NCBI GenBank assembly: GCA_037043455.1
Contig: JAWPHD010001144.1
Coordinates: forward strand, 124,001-188,000
DNA: 64,000 nucleotides
Source of the DNA: Cyrtodaria siliqua
Lineage: Eukaryota; Mollusca; Bivalvia; Adapedonta; Hiatellidae
Reading direction: 5' to 3'
The position numbers and the translations under genes are program-made. Shown piece by piece: positions 12,301-27,300 of the stretch. Each line of letters starts with the position of its first letter. Positions within the stretch are counted from its first letter, which is position 1. Under the pieces are notes generated by a model that had not been told where the DNA came from, made no database searches, and saw only the letters and a list, made by a program, of their open reading frames with translations.

Positions 12301-15300
12301 GGTCACATTTGACCCGCCCCACGGGACACATGTTTTACATAGACATGTATAGGGAAAAACTTGAAAATTCTTCTTCTCTGAAACTGCAAGAGCCAGAGGT
12401 TTAATATTTTGCATTTGCTATAAGCTTATGGTCCTCTACTAAGTTTGTTCAAATGGGGACCCAGGGGTCACATTTGGCCCCGCCCGGGGGTCACAGTTTT
12501 ACATAGGCTTGTATAGGGAAAAACTGAGAAAAAAATTCAACTCTGGAACCACATGGTACGGAGCTCTCATGTATTACGTGTAGCATCAGCTTATGGTCCT
12601 TTACTTAGTTTGTTCAAATGGTGATCCTGGGGTCAGATTTGTCCCCGCCCCAGGGGTCACAGTTTTACATGGACTTATATAGGATTTTTTTTTTAAAAAT
12701 CTTCTTCTCGGAAACTGCAAGAGCCAGAGGTTAGCTATTTTGCATGTACTATAAGCTTATGGTCCTTTACCAAGTTTGTTCAAATTGTGACCTTGGGGTC
12801 ACATTTGGCCCAACCCCACGGGACACATGATTTACACAGACATGTATAGGGAAAAACTTAAAAAATCTTCTTCTCTGAAACTGCAAGAGCCAGAGGTTTA
12901 ATATTTCGCATTTGCTATAAGCGTATGGTTCTCAACCAAGTTTGTTCAAATGGTGACCCAGGGGTCACATTTGGCCCCGCCCGGGGGTCACAGTTTTACA
13001 TAGGCTTGTATAGGGAAAAACTGAAAAAATCTTCTTCTCTGGAACCACATGGCACGGAGCTCTCATGTATTACATGTAGCATCAGCTTATGGTCCTCTAC
13101 TTAGTTTGTTCAAATGGTGACATTGGGGTCAAATTTTTCCCGCCCCGGGGGTCACAGTTTAACATAGACTTGTATAGGGAAAAAAAATCGTCTCGGAAAC
13201 TACAAGAGCCAGAGGTTTGATATTTTGCATTTACTATAAGCGTATGGTCCTCTACCAATTTTGTTCAAATGGTGGGTGACCCTGGGGTCACATTTGGACC
13301 CGCCCCCGGGTCACAGTTTTATATAGGTTTGTATAGGGAAAAATCTTCTCTGGAACTGTAAGAGGCAGAGGTTTAATATTTTGCATTTACTATTAGATTA
13401 TGGTCCTCTACCAAGTTTGTTCAAATGGTGACCTTGGGGTAAAATTTGACCCCACTCCGTGGGTCACAGTTTTACATAGACTTATATAGGAAACATTTTA
13501 AAGTCTTCTTCTCTGGAACTACAAGAGCCAGAGGTTTACTATTTCGCATTTACTATACTCGTATGGTCCTTTACCAAGTTTGTTCAAATGGTGACCCTGG
13601 GTTCACATTTGTCCCCGCCCCAGGGGTCACGTTTTACATAAGAGTTGTATAGGGAAAAACTTAAAAAATCTTTTTCTCTAAAACCACAAAGCACACAGCT
13701 CTCACATATTACATGTAGCCCTGGGGTCACATTTGGCTCTGCCCAAGGTGTTACTCTCTAGCACCTTCTTTTTGTATGTGATCTTAACCAAACTTTGTCA
13801 GTGTCTTAAACTGCCTATGTCAATGTTGTAATGCGCAACAGAGCCCACATTTCTTGAACAATCTTAACCAAACTTGCACAGATTGTATATGACCATAAGA
13901 TTTCGAAGAAGTTCGATAATGTGCCAGTACTCAGGTATCGCTTTAGGGCCATCTTTGCCCTCTTGTATTGGTTCAAATTAACTCAGGGGAGCGATATAGG
14001 GCCATCATGGCCCTCTTGTTATATTATATATATATATATAATTTATGTATTTCACTTATATTGCCTATTAATGCTGCCTTGTGTGTTAGAGATTATAACC
14101 TGGCGGGGATATCTTTATTTACACTGTTCCGTTTAATGGGATGACAATAGGGATGCTACTTTCCCTGTCCGATCTTTTTATATTTCTTTAGAGTGAGGGT
14201 TAGTGCACCCTAGAACCTGGTTTAAACCCCCAGCAGCCTTGTTTTGCCCCTGGCCGTTCCAAGACGCTATCCGTATTGTCAACCATTTTGTGTTTGTGAT
14301 GTCTTACCTTGCCTTTTATTCTTCTTTAAAGTTGTTCTTTGTTTCTGTGTGTGTTTGTGGTTGACTGTTGTCGTTGAATGCTACTTTACATGTGTGATTT
14401 TTATATCTACTTTTTCTGAACTATCTTCAAGTAATGCTTAAGTTTTGAACCATGAAGTGCATTTCCCCTATCTATATTTTGTTTGTTTGATATTCCTTTA
14501 CAATATATGTGTCTATTATGGCAAGTATAACGTTGAAATATTCAATAATGTTGTATTTGTATGCACTAGCTCTACAATACTTATTTAATAGTGGCGGCGG
14601 AATGCACTATATACGAATGGAGATGCTATAACGGCCAATGTGTAACTTTCGACCTACTTTGCGACAACAAATTCGACTGTCGCGATCATTCGGACGAAGG
14701 TTTTAAAGCATGTTCTGGTAAGACATTTTATTAAGGAAAATAAATAATGAGGATTATAATGAGACATATATAGACTGTGTCTATTCTTGAATTGAAAAGT
14801 TTTTTGGGGAATTGCCACCCATCCCCATCTTTCAAAAAATAGTGTTGACTTGGGGAGGGAACTCGATTTGTGCTATACTGTGAACAGACTCGAGATCCAC
14901 CGAAAAAATCAGTAATTTTACGTTTCCCCCCATCCCCACCCCCAGTTATTCTTCATCTGCTTCCCGACATTCTTCATTCTGTCGTGAAGATTCTGCATTT
15001 TGGTCAACAAGATTTATAAAGTAGACTAGTTTTCTATTTTTCGTGAACAGAAACTACCTTTATTATTAATTAATAGCCAGCCAGTTATTGATGCATTTGC
15101 AAAATAATACTATCGACATGCTTTAAAAAAAAAAGCAAGCGTTAATATTTTCTGGACACCCACGTGAGTAGGTTGTTTATACTCTAGTTATCACAGAGTG
15201 ACGTGGTGTCTATATATGAATCACGCTGTCCGTAGTTATCACAGAGTGACGTGGCGTCTATATATGAATCATGCTGTCCGTAAACTCTCGTCGCGTTGCT

Positions 15301-18300
15301 TCGAGTCCCGATGCGTAACACATGTTAGTCCTATCGCGTCACGTAACATGTTTTTACTACTTGCATTCCAGTTTTAAATGGGTTCTTCCCAAACTTCATA
15401 TACACATAACAACTGATCAAAAAGTGGGTGTATTCAACATCAATGATGGTTCTAGTTACTCTCGGCTTTAAATCACACACAACGAAGAAATGATCATTAT
15501 TACAAGTAGTATATGCGCGTTTGACGTGCACAGTCTTAACGGTTTTGCGCGAATGATGTACATGTCATTTTGAAGTAAACAAGTGACTGATGTTTATGCT
15601 CCCTGACATTTTAGGGGGAGGATATAGTTGCCATCGTGTCCGTCCGTGTGTGTGTGTGTGTGCGTGTGTGCATGCAATATATTTGGAGATTACACGAACA
15701 ATATTATGCGATCATAGTTTCCTCATTGAGTTACTCACAATTTAAACACAATTTAGAAGTGTTTTTACATTAGGCATGTCATCTTTAAACATATAAGACT
15801 TGCCAGAGTATCATACTAAGCAAGTTATGCCCAAAGTTTGCTGGTAAACCCTTGGTGGAAAGCGGCATAATCCTGTGCATTATAAAAACTAGATGATAGA
15901 ACCTGTTTGACTGGAATGTATAAATAATAAGAAACAACTGTATTCAAGTGCATTACAATAAGTACTATGTAATTTATGACCCAGGTTAGGCAGCTTGTTA
16001 AAATAATCTATAAAGGAGCATAACGTTTTAATATTAAAAACTCGGTTATAGAATATTAAGACAAGAAATAGTATTTAAGGAGAAATTTGGAAATCGCGAA
16101 AGTGTTGTGTAAAAAAAATTATGACGTAAATTTAACAGTTTCGACGATCTTATTTGCGAATAACCAAGAACTATGTTCATGTTGGACTCTTTCTGAATGT
16201 AAGTTATGTTAAAATGTTAAAAGCCATTGCTTCTTGCTTAAATAGGAAACTGTGAAGATAGAGAACTACACAAGTGCGGCGATTCATCACAGAAATGCAT
16301 TACAAGGTCAGTAGCTCAAGATGGTGTCCAGGATTGTGGTTGCGATGGTGACGAACCTCCACCGATTGACAACATACGTTCTCTGTGTGGATATAATGAT
16401 GATTATAACGGATATATTAATGTTGGAGAAGACTTGTTTGGTAAGTGCCATTTTATGTTTACATTTTAGCACAATGACGATACGGTCCCATTTCAGTTCA
16501 ACAAAAGTATACTATACTGGACCATTATTGACCAGGATAAACGAATGCTTAATAATCCTCTTTGTCGTAGTGTTTTGACATTTGTAAATATAAATAAAAT
16601 ACTTAAACGCCAAATGCCTAAAACTTTTAATTTACTTAAAGTTGTTGCAAACACTAATTGGGGAGCAGATCGAAAAGCGCTCTTACGACTGTATGTATGT
16701 CTCATCAGATCCACCCTGACTACGGCTCAATAGTAAATGTATCGGCAAGTCTTGATGTTTTGATGCTATATGTAATCAGAGATTACGCCTGGCCTTATGT
16801 GCCTTTTGTACATCTCCAGCAAAAAGTGTATACGTTGAAGCTAATGAACGAACTTTATATCATAAAGGAGACAAATTAGCCATTCATTAACCCATTAAAT
16901 TACAATCTAACACATCAAAACCAACATTTGGCACAGTTTTCAGACCTAGCTACGAGTTTTTAAACCTAGATACGAACCTCTTTTTAAATGAAAACCGAAG
17001 GCCATTCGAAATTTCGGTCTCCGTATCACACCGAAGTTAACATATATCGAAAAAGACATCAACTTTATTGTCAAGTACAAAGTACCATGAATTTCACCTT
17101 GGACTTTGGAATCATTAAACACATATTTCGATCTTTGAATTAATAACAAATTTGGTACAGATTTTATAACATTTATCTTTCGAAGCAAATATAATGAAAT
17201 TAAAAGGAAATGCAATAATTTGCAGCATATATATACAGATGGTAAAGTAACTGCTGCAAACACAGAATAAAGTGCCGCCTGCCTGAAAAAGACCTCTATC
17301 TTTTCCGCGTAACTAAAGGCAAATGAACTTGCCTTAAAGCTATACACTTCCTATTTAATAATGTAAAGACACACATACAACACATATATATTGAATCTTT
17401 GCTTTGCCGTATAACATGTCCAATTGTGGTTTCATTTTTATGGTCTATACCTGACTTGATTGACACGACTTGGGAGTTTCAAATTCTGTTATCGCTCTGT
17501 TGAATTTGAAGTCAAAAACTGACTGCAGGGCGATATATAAACGCCTCGCTACTGTATATAATTGTTTCAAAACACACGCGTCGGTCGGGTCGATTACTTC
17601 GTCTAATGCAACACAAAACAATCATGCACAGTAACTGAAACATCTACTGACCGTAAATTTAGTCATTTTATAAATCCGCTTTTATTTCCCATTACATATC
17701 CCACGACTATTGAATTATTATAAACGAATTTCACGAACTAAAACCTATAATTTTGACATTTCAATATCTATCAAGCACGGACACCATTTGCTTTTAAAAA
17801 ATATGTTATTTATGTAAGCGGTTATTCAGAATGCAGCGTCTCTGTGTTGACTGGGTAAATTACGGAAGAAATGTTTTCTGGAGGCGTATGCGATGTGGCG
17901 AAATTTAAATTGTAGAAATGTGTTTGTTTGACATGTGTTAGTCTAGTCCGACTATTATAATGAGTTCGACTCTTAATAATCCGGAGATCATATGTATGAG
18001 CCTCACTGACGCTATTGGGTTAATTTGTTGTGTTTTTGCTTTTCATCAGTTTCTTCGAAAGTTATGCTACCAAAATTCAGATTCTAGAGTGGCACCTGAT
18101 GTTGATATGATTCATATATAGCTTGATTCCGAAGGTCTTCCAAAGTAAGCTAAGTCTTGTAGAACGTACTCAACACCTTTTAGAATAATTTGCAAACGTA
18201 CAGTTGTAAGCATGGTGTACGTACTCAATATGTACTCAGTGCTTTTCAACATAAAATATAAATAGATTTACATGTGTTTACATACGTTTATTGTATAGCA

Positions 18301-21300
18301 TTCACAATCACAAACATGTTGAAATAAATTGAAATAAAGTAAACATGTATTCGGACAAACGCATTTAATATGTGTTCCCTAATAGGTACCTCGTTTATCA
18401 CTCCCCACCCCTGTTCCTACGCCTATGTGACATGATACATTACAGTATATCAGTATATGTTTTGAAATATTTAAAAAAAGTTTTAGAAATCTTATAAAGC
18501 ACGTTAATGTTAAAGTTTTTGCATTTTTTTGAATTATAAAATATTTGTGTACGTTTTTAAATTGAAATTTAGTTGAAAGAATATGTTCTTAAATTTTACA
18601 GTATTCGACAATCTGACACGGTGGACGTAATAGTAAAGGCGTCGTTGCTTTAATTTGCACTCTATTGTTCCAGGTTCGAATTATTAATGATTAAACTTAT
18701 TTTTTATTTCTTATTTTTTATTTTTTAATGTTCTTTGTGAGTGATGTTTACAAAATAGTTAACACATTAAACAAAAACATGTTCTGATTCTTTTTATTTA
18801 TAAAAAAATATTTTAGAAATCTAGGAAAACACCGTACCACTACTAAGAAAAATAATGTATTTTAAAAATCCTGGGAAGGACACCCGAACCTCCCAACTAG
18901 GTTTGCCTCGATGTTGCTATGGGCCTGCCGCTTATGTCTACTTTAAAAGCGCGCGTTCAAAACCTGTATATATCCCCAAAAGAAAACATATAGTCCCAGC
19001 CAAGCAACATTACCTTATGATAAACACTGTTTTCGTTAAAATGACATATATGTATAGGGACTGTGTAGCTTTAAACTATATTCAGGAATATGATGATGAC
19101 AATTTCGAGATTGTCTTCTAATTCCCATTTATCTCTTGTTTATCTCATTTATAATGTGAAACATCATAACCCAGTTGTACTTCAGTTTTTAGAAACATAC
19201 AATTCTCTTATATTAAATTGATTCATGATCAATTAATGACAAACTATTTGAATATGGTTGCTAAACGTATACTCATTTGCTTGTTTACACATTCATTCGT
19301 TCGTTTGTTCGTTTCGTTCTTTCGTTCGTTCGTTCGTTCGTTCGTTCGTTCTTTCATTCATTTATTTATTTAGGCATTGCTTCTGTTTCACCCTAGAACC
19401 ATGTCTTTGTTTCAGGTACACTCTATGTAAGATGCAGAAGGGGATACACTGAGATTGAACTCGACCGTTTTACTCAAACACATGGAAGAATACGCTACTT
19501 CACTTACGAGTCAAATATTACAATCGTTACTTTTAACCTAGAAAGTAGTTATCTAGTAAATAAGCTTTACAACATATCACGCGTTTGCTGGCAAGTCGGT
19601 GACCTAACGTATCAGACATCGGATAATCGATTTAAGCGGAAGTAAGCATATTCATCATTATCATACTCCTCTGAGCTGAGGTCCATATAACGTTCTAGGT
19701 CTGACTGCCCAGTCCATAAACTTCATATGGACCAAAGCATCATAAATTATTTGTTATATTATACCGAATCTGACCAACAAATTAAATCAATACGTTTTAT
19801 GATTTATTTTGACGTCGTTTTTTTCACACGTCCGTTAATATAGCTATCGAACAGGGCGCCCGGTCAATATGCAACTTTATGGACCGGATGACGTCACATT
19901 AAACAAAGAGTGGAATATGCAAATGAGGTGTAATATTTATCATTATATACCCCTCAACATAATTTAAGGACCATATTTAGATTTTAATATTTTAACATTT
20001 GTATTTTTTGCAATTTTTAAGTTTAGTGTTATTCTTTTATAATTGTTATGTTCTCACTTTTAATATGATTATGAAATCCCTAATATTAAAGATTTAGTAC
20101 ATATTACTGTTCTATTTTGTGGTCCTTAAATTATTTTGAGGAGTATTTTTAACTACAAAAATAATATAAAATTATATACGTAAAATAATTCGATAAACAA
20201 GTTTGCTTTCGTTTTTAATCCTATTATATGTTTCGTGCATTTACATAAGTCAAGTTACAATTGACAATTGAAATATCTTTAAACAGAAAAGAATATGTAT
20301 TCCACAAATTATTGCGAGCACACTGCTCCTGTTCAGTTGTGCGTCGACGAACGTGGGTATTTCTGTAGTTCTGTTTTGATTGTATACAGCTTTACCACAT
20401 ATTAGTATCGTAAAGAATCTAGATTCACTCATTTATCATTAACTGATAAAACGTGTTTTATATTGATTATCGGCGCTAATTATCAGTTTAAGTTCTACTG
20501 GTCATAGCCAATGGCAAGTAGGGCTTAGCCCAAAAGGACGGTGACGTTTGATGTTTGTCTACAATCTTGCCTTCTCGTGCCCTCAATGGTTTGTTCTCTT
20601 GTTGCTCTGGCTTCTGACAAGTCATTGAGTACCTTCTTTATGACTTTCTAGGCTATTGTATTTTTGTATTTATATATACAGGAACAACTTTGTGTTTTAC
20701 TTATATTGCCTATTAATGCTGCCTTGGTGGTTAGAGAATAGTTCATGGCGGGGATTTCTTTATTTACACTGTCCCGTTGTATTGGGATGAAGTAGGGTAA
20801 GTGTGAGGTTCGGTGCACCCTAGAACCTGGTTTATACCCCCAGCGTCTTTTTTTGCCACTGACCGTTCCAAAGTGGTAGCCCTATTGTCAACCCTTTTTG
20901 TGTTTGTGACGTTATATGCCTTTATTCCTTATTAACATTGCCATTCTGTTTGTCGTTTTGCGTGTTTTGGGGTTTACTGTGTTCTGTGAAAGCTGCATTT
21001 CCTGTTCGACTTTTCTATTTACTATTGATAAAAAGTGTCAACTGTTTCTGAGAGTTCAATAAAAGAAAAGGTTTACACATTTTCTATATATATAAAGTAT
21101 AAATGTATACCTAAAAAGCTACTCCAGCAGGGCTACCGTTACCATAAAATTCGAAAAGAACTTACACAATTTTATTATCGTAAATCTGATCTACTTTTAA
21201 AATAGAAAAGTAATTGAAGAATTCTTCTGCGACAAGGACTATCACAATCTGACTTCTATGTTGATGTGATTTACAACCTTCGTAAGATCCTTGGTCATAG

Positions 21301-24300
21301 TCACTTTTTCCAAAATCGGCGGTTTATGTGATGTCGCTTATGCAAAAGTTTCCTTTTCATAATATTACCTATAAATCTCAGTAAACAAACTTATCTTGCT
21401 CTGGCTTCTGCCAAGTCATTGAGTACTTACATTGTTGTGGCTTTCTAGTTGTTTTTTTATATTATATATACATGATCATTTATGTGTTTTACTTATATTG
21501 CCTAGTAATGCTGCCTTGTTTGTTAGAGAGTATAACCTGGCGGGGGTATCTTTATTTACACTGTCCCGTTTATTGGGATGACAATTGGGTAAGAGTGAGG
21601 TTTGGTGCACCCTAGAACCTGGTTTCCAAGGCGGTAATCCTATTGTCAACCCTATCGTGTTTGTGATGTCTAATTTGGTATTTGGTTAATTTTTAAAGTT
21701 GTTCTTTGTTTCTGCGTGTGTTTGTGGTTGACTGTCGTCCTTAAATGTCACTTTTTCTGTTCGATTTTTATATCCATATTTAGCTCTACTGATCAGAGAT
21801 CAGCAGAGCTTATGCCGTGGTGCGGTTTCCGTCGTCCGTCTGTCCGTCTGTCTGTCCGTCGTAAACGTTTTTTGTAGCGACTACTTCTCTGACACTACTA
21901 AATGGATTTTAATGAAACTTTACAGAAATATTGCCTATGCAGTCTAGTTGATTCTAGCAAAAATTCATGTTGATGTGAAATCCACGATGGCCGCCAAATC
22001 TAAAAATATATTTTTTATAAACAAGTTTGTAGCGATTACTTCTTGAAAACTCTAAGAGATATTAATATGGGACTTTTTCTAAAATGATCAGCATGACATG
22101 ATGTTGGTCCTTGTCGAAAATCGTTTTGATTCGACGTTACACATGGCTGCCAGCGGCCATCTTTTTTTACATAGAGTTATTTAGGAAAAACTTGTAGCGA
22201 CTACTCCTCTGTAACTACTCGACGGATTTCCAAGAAACTTCACGGGAATGTTGCTCTTGATGTCTAAATGATCTTAGCAACATTTCAGGTCGGTCGGAAA
22301 TTCAGGATGGCCGCCACAGCTAAAAATAGATTTTCTGAAAAGAAGTTTGTAGCGAGTACTTCCTGAAAATTATAAGTGATATTGATATGGGACCTTTTCT
22401 AAAATGATCAGTAAAGAATAATGTTGATTCTTGTAGAAAACTGTTTTGATGCGACGTTAAACATGGCCGCCAGCGGCCGTATTTGTTTACATAGGTTATA
22501 TAATGAAAACTTGTAGCGACTACTCCTCTGAAACTACTCGACGGATTTTCATGAAACTTCAAAGGAATGTTGCTCTTGATGTCTAATTGATCCTAGCAAA
22601 ATGTCAGGTCGGCCGGAAATTCAAGAAGGCCGCCACGGCTAAAAATATTTTTTCAAAAAACAAGTTTGTAGAGACTACTTCTTGAAAACTATAAGTGATA
22701 TTGATATACGTCTTTTCCTAAAATTTTCAGTATGACATGATGTTGATCCTTGTCGAAAATTATTTTGATTCGACGTTAAACATGGCTGTCAGCGGCCATC
22801 TTTGTTTACATATAGTTATATAATGAAAACGTGTAGCGACTACTCCTCTGAAACTACTTGACGGATTTTCATGAAACTTCGCACGAATATTGCTCTTGAT
22901 GTCTTATTGATCCTAGCTAAACTTCAGGTCGGTCGGAAATTCAAGATGGCCACCACGGCTAAAAATAAATTTTCAAAAAACAAGCTTTCAGCGACTACTT
23001 CTTGAAAACTATAAGTGATATTGATATGGGACTTTTTCTAAAATGATCAGCATGACATGATGTTGGTCCTTGCCGAAAATCGTTTTGATTCGATGTTAAA
23101 CATGGCTGTCAGCGGCCATCTTTGTTTACTAATTTACTTATACAATGAAAACTTGTAGCGACTACTCCTCTGAAACTACTTGACGGATTTTCATGAAACT
23201 TCACAGGAATGCTGATCTAGCTATCAAAAACCTATCAGTAGAGCTTTAAGGTCATTGACCCCTTGTTAGGGTTTCCTGCCAATTTTACAAAATTTATCGT
23301 AAATTCAGCAAAAGGAATTCGATTCTTTAGTATTTCAACGCATTTCATGTTTAGTGATTGAGTCGACTCCTCTACAATGAATCTGAATGGAGTGAGGTTG
23401 CAGTGAAAATACATTTAGATTCCTGCTCTACGTATCATTAATTGTAATAGTTCTCTAAAGCGTTAGTCAGTTAATATACTAGTAATTATATGTTTTTGTC
23501 TCTTTAAGTACATTCCTTTTTTTATAAGAAATGTATTATATTTTCTTTAATTAATAAATACTGATAAGGGGGATCCGCTGGAAGCAACACACACAACCAA
23601 GAGAATAAAGTAACAGACCTCTCTCATGAGAGGTAATATAAGAAGCAATAAAGCAACACCTCTCGCGCACCCTAGCACCGGCTTAAGCGGTATTCTACTT
23701 CAATACCACCTATATTGGGCTCCCTGGTCCTAAAGGACCAGTAAAAAAACCACTACCGAGTAACCAACATTTATGTTGTGTATTGTGGCTATTTCTAGGC
23801 ATGTTTTTGTCTTTTTCTCCAGGAGGTTGTCTTCAAAAAAGCTCAAGCTCACATGGCCATACAAGGGACACTTTGTGTTCACATCTAGTACAGTCAAGAT
23901 TAAGTGTTATGGTAAGAAAAATGATTATAACGAATCGAATTGTGATTGATAAATACAACTTGTTATCTACATGTAAATGCAAGAAATTGCGTTAGAATAT
24001 ACGAATCTTTCATGGGTATTCGGGGAAGATGGGGAATTCCAACCCGATGTATAAGTGTTTTATCGGAACCGATGCTATGCCGAGGTTCCGATTAAAACAC
24101 TTATACCGAAGTTATACCGAAGTTGGAACTATCTTGTCAATATGTGTACGATACACATCGACACTAGTATGTACTATTGTTCGGGGCGATTGTTTCAGTC
24201 AAAGAATTTTATTTACTTTTAAGACAAAAACAGTCAAGTAGTACATAAATAATATGCGTTTTAGTTTGTTTGTATGATGTTTTAGTTTGTTTGTATGATG

Positions 24301-27300
24301 TTTTAGTTTGTTTGTATGGTGTTTTAGTTGTTTGTAAGATGTTTTAGTTTGTTTGTATGATGTTTCAGTTTGTTTGTATGATGTTTTAGTTTGTTTGTAT
24401 GATGTTTCAGTTTGTTTGTATGATGTTTTAGTTTGTTTGTATGATGTTTTAGTTTGTTTGTATGGTGTTTTAGTTTGTTTGTAAGATGTTTTAGTTTGTT
24501 TGTATGGTGTTTTAGTTTGTTTGTAAGATGTTTTAGTTTGTTTGTATGATGTTTTAGTTTGTTTGTATGATGTTTCAGTTTGTTTGTATGATGTTTTAGT
24601 TTGTTTGTATGGTGTTTTAGTTTGTTTGTAAGATGTTTTAGTTTGTTTGTATGGTGTTTTAGTTTGTTTGTATGATGTTTTAGTTTGTTTGTATGGAGTT
24701 TTAGTTTGTTTGTAAGATGTTTTAGTTTGTTTGTATGGTGTTTTAGTTTGTTTGTATGATGTTTTAGTTTGTTTGTATGACGTTTTAGTTTGTTTGTATG
24801 ATGTTTGAGTTTGTTTGTATGATGTTTTAGTTTGTTTGTATGATGTTTCAGTTTGTTTGTATGATGTTTTAGTTTGTTTGTATGGTGTTTTAGTTTGTTT
24901 GCATGATGTTTTAGTTTGTTTGTATGATGTTTTAGTTTGTATGATGTTTTAGTTTGTTTGTATGATGTTTTAGTTTGTTTGTATGATGTTTTAGTTTGTT
25001 ATTATGATGTTTTAGTTTGTTTGTATGGTGTTTTAGTTTGTTTGTATGATGTTTTAGTTTGTTTGTATGATGTTTTAGTTTGTATGATGTTTTAGTTTGT
25101 TTGTATGATGTTTTAGTTTGTTTGTATGATGTTTTAGGTGATTTTCTACACATTTGAGGTTATATATGAATGTCGATTTATTTTGTGGTGAAGGCAGACC
25201 ACCCAATTTTCCTGGGTTGAACCAGTACTGTACACCTCCGTAAGAATTGACACTTCCACACCTACGAGTCGAGCTCCCATTGGGATTCTAACTCGCAGCG
25301 GTGAGAGGCGAGAAGGTTTACAACGCAACGTCTTAATCTCTCGACCACGGATTAGTGAAAGAGACATATTTTTTGTGCTTTTGTGAAAGAGACATTTCAC
25401 ATTGAAACTATCATGTTTATGTTCAGACTACGTATACAATACACATTGAAACCATCATCTTTATGTTCAAGAGCCATATGCTATAGGGAACGTACCCACG
25501 ATGATGTGTAAATCCGGTAAAACAAGAATGTTTGCTCGCCACAAATGTTTACTGAACATCAAGCCTGATGGCGCTCCATACGGCTGTAGAGATTTGACAC
25601 ATCTGGAAAACTGCGGTAATTCTTAACTTTCCGTTGTATATTATTAATTTAGAAGGATCAATAGCAGTATTAATAAAATATTAAGTTATTTAAATATATG
25701 TTGGTGCGTTTTATGCATAGCATAATTATATTTTATTTATATAAACGGTTTCCCCAGGCTCCTGAACTTGCAAAAGATTCCCCTACAAGAATTTTTCTAT
25801 TTTCCTATTTTCTCTAGCAATAAAGGGCAGTTCCTCGGCATTTCTTCAAACTAAAGTATTCACGTCATGGGTATACTCACAAACACATGATAAACAGCTT
25901 GACAGGTCTATGTTTTTCAGTTGAACTTAAAGCAATTTAACTTGCCTTAAACTATATTCGGGAATCTGATGATGACCATTCTGTAATATCTGAGGGTTGT
26001 TCTACAATCTGTAGACAAATATTATATATAGTTGATACTTTTATAATGTTTTGCCGGCTTACCAACCATGTAGGAATACAATGCAATGATAGAGCCGATA
26101 GTGCTACTAAGGCTGCATTATGTTTGAATGTATCATAAATATTAAACATTTTTTACTTGCACTGATTTTTCATAAATATATTCTTAAGTCATGCAAACAT
26201 ATTGGGAGTTGTCCTTGAACAATAAACTGCATTCAATTAATGTAACCGTTCTTGGTGAGTGGCGTCCTTCTAATAGAGCCATATTATTTAAGCCCTATTG
26301 CAGAATATGGCATACACCTTATACTCATTCATTAGCCTCGGTCAACCGGCCTGCTTTTTATTTCTTCGCTATGCTATGCGAGAATCAATTCCTGAGGACA
26401 ACCGGAAGTTTGAAATCACCCCTCACGTTTGCGAGACTTTGAGAGATTCTACGAGACTTCCAAAAAAACATATGTTCAAGTTAATTAAATGTTAATTTCT
26501 GACTTTTAACCTGCAGCAGGTGGCGTCAAAAAGGGTAACTGATGCATCAACAATTGACGTTGTTTATTTACAACATGACGGCATGTTTCAACTTTAATAT
26601 TGTATAATATCCTGTAACACATTTTTCTTAAAATGTTTCGAATGGATTGTTCCCAAAAGTCATATACATTCAACAACGGATGACCTTATGTCCCTCTACT
26701 AGCAAGAGACATCGCCTTTTTTGTTACAAACATTTAATCTGAATAAAACATTTGTCAAATAAAACTTATTTGGATTCAAAATATATTTAAAATCGGACTT
26801 AAAGTAACACAATTATTGTATTAAAAAAGGCTGCACGTATTGCCAAAATGTGTCAAAGGCGAAGTATAAGGCGTAGTATACAGAGCTTATCGAGAACGTG
26901 ATTTCTAGCGCAGTTGCGATGTAATTATATTGAACATTTAGGAACATATGCCATGAACATGTAGCATGCGCTTCTTTGCGCTAAACTGCTGCAGAGTTTA
27001 CTGGAAAGACCGTAAACCAAGCTGTATTGTGAGATAGTGCCATTGTATGCCTATGCACTATATTTTAAAATATCAGTGTCCAAATTAGACATATTTTGAT
27101 CCATTGTCATCGGGGCTACTTTCAGTAATGTCCCATTTTTAAAAATACAATGAGTCAGGCCAAAATAGTTCTTTGTTATCATTATTTGTTCTTGTATCCA
27201 GATTGGTTATGCCACAGTCACGAGATAAGCATGCCGACCTTCAACTTGCGTTTCGCAAGGTGGATTTACGTTGATTGACTGATAATGGATGTGAGCTTGG

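Noticed and set aside
16946..17347. 133-codon hydrophobic minus-strand frame
   Set aside because: AT-rich, no family similarity, lies inside a receptor intron without splice support.
24250..25138. CRISPR-like array
   Set aside because: Contiguous tandem units without spacers, in a eukaryotic intron.
24932..25153. Lys/His-rich open frame on the minus strand
   Set aside because: It is the translation of the 21-bp minisatellite.
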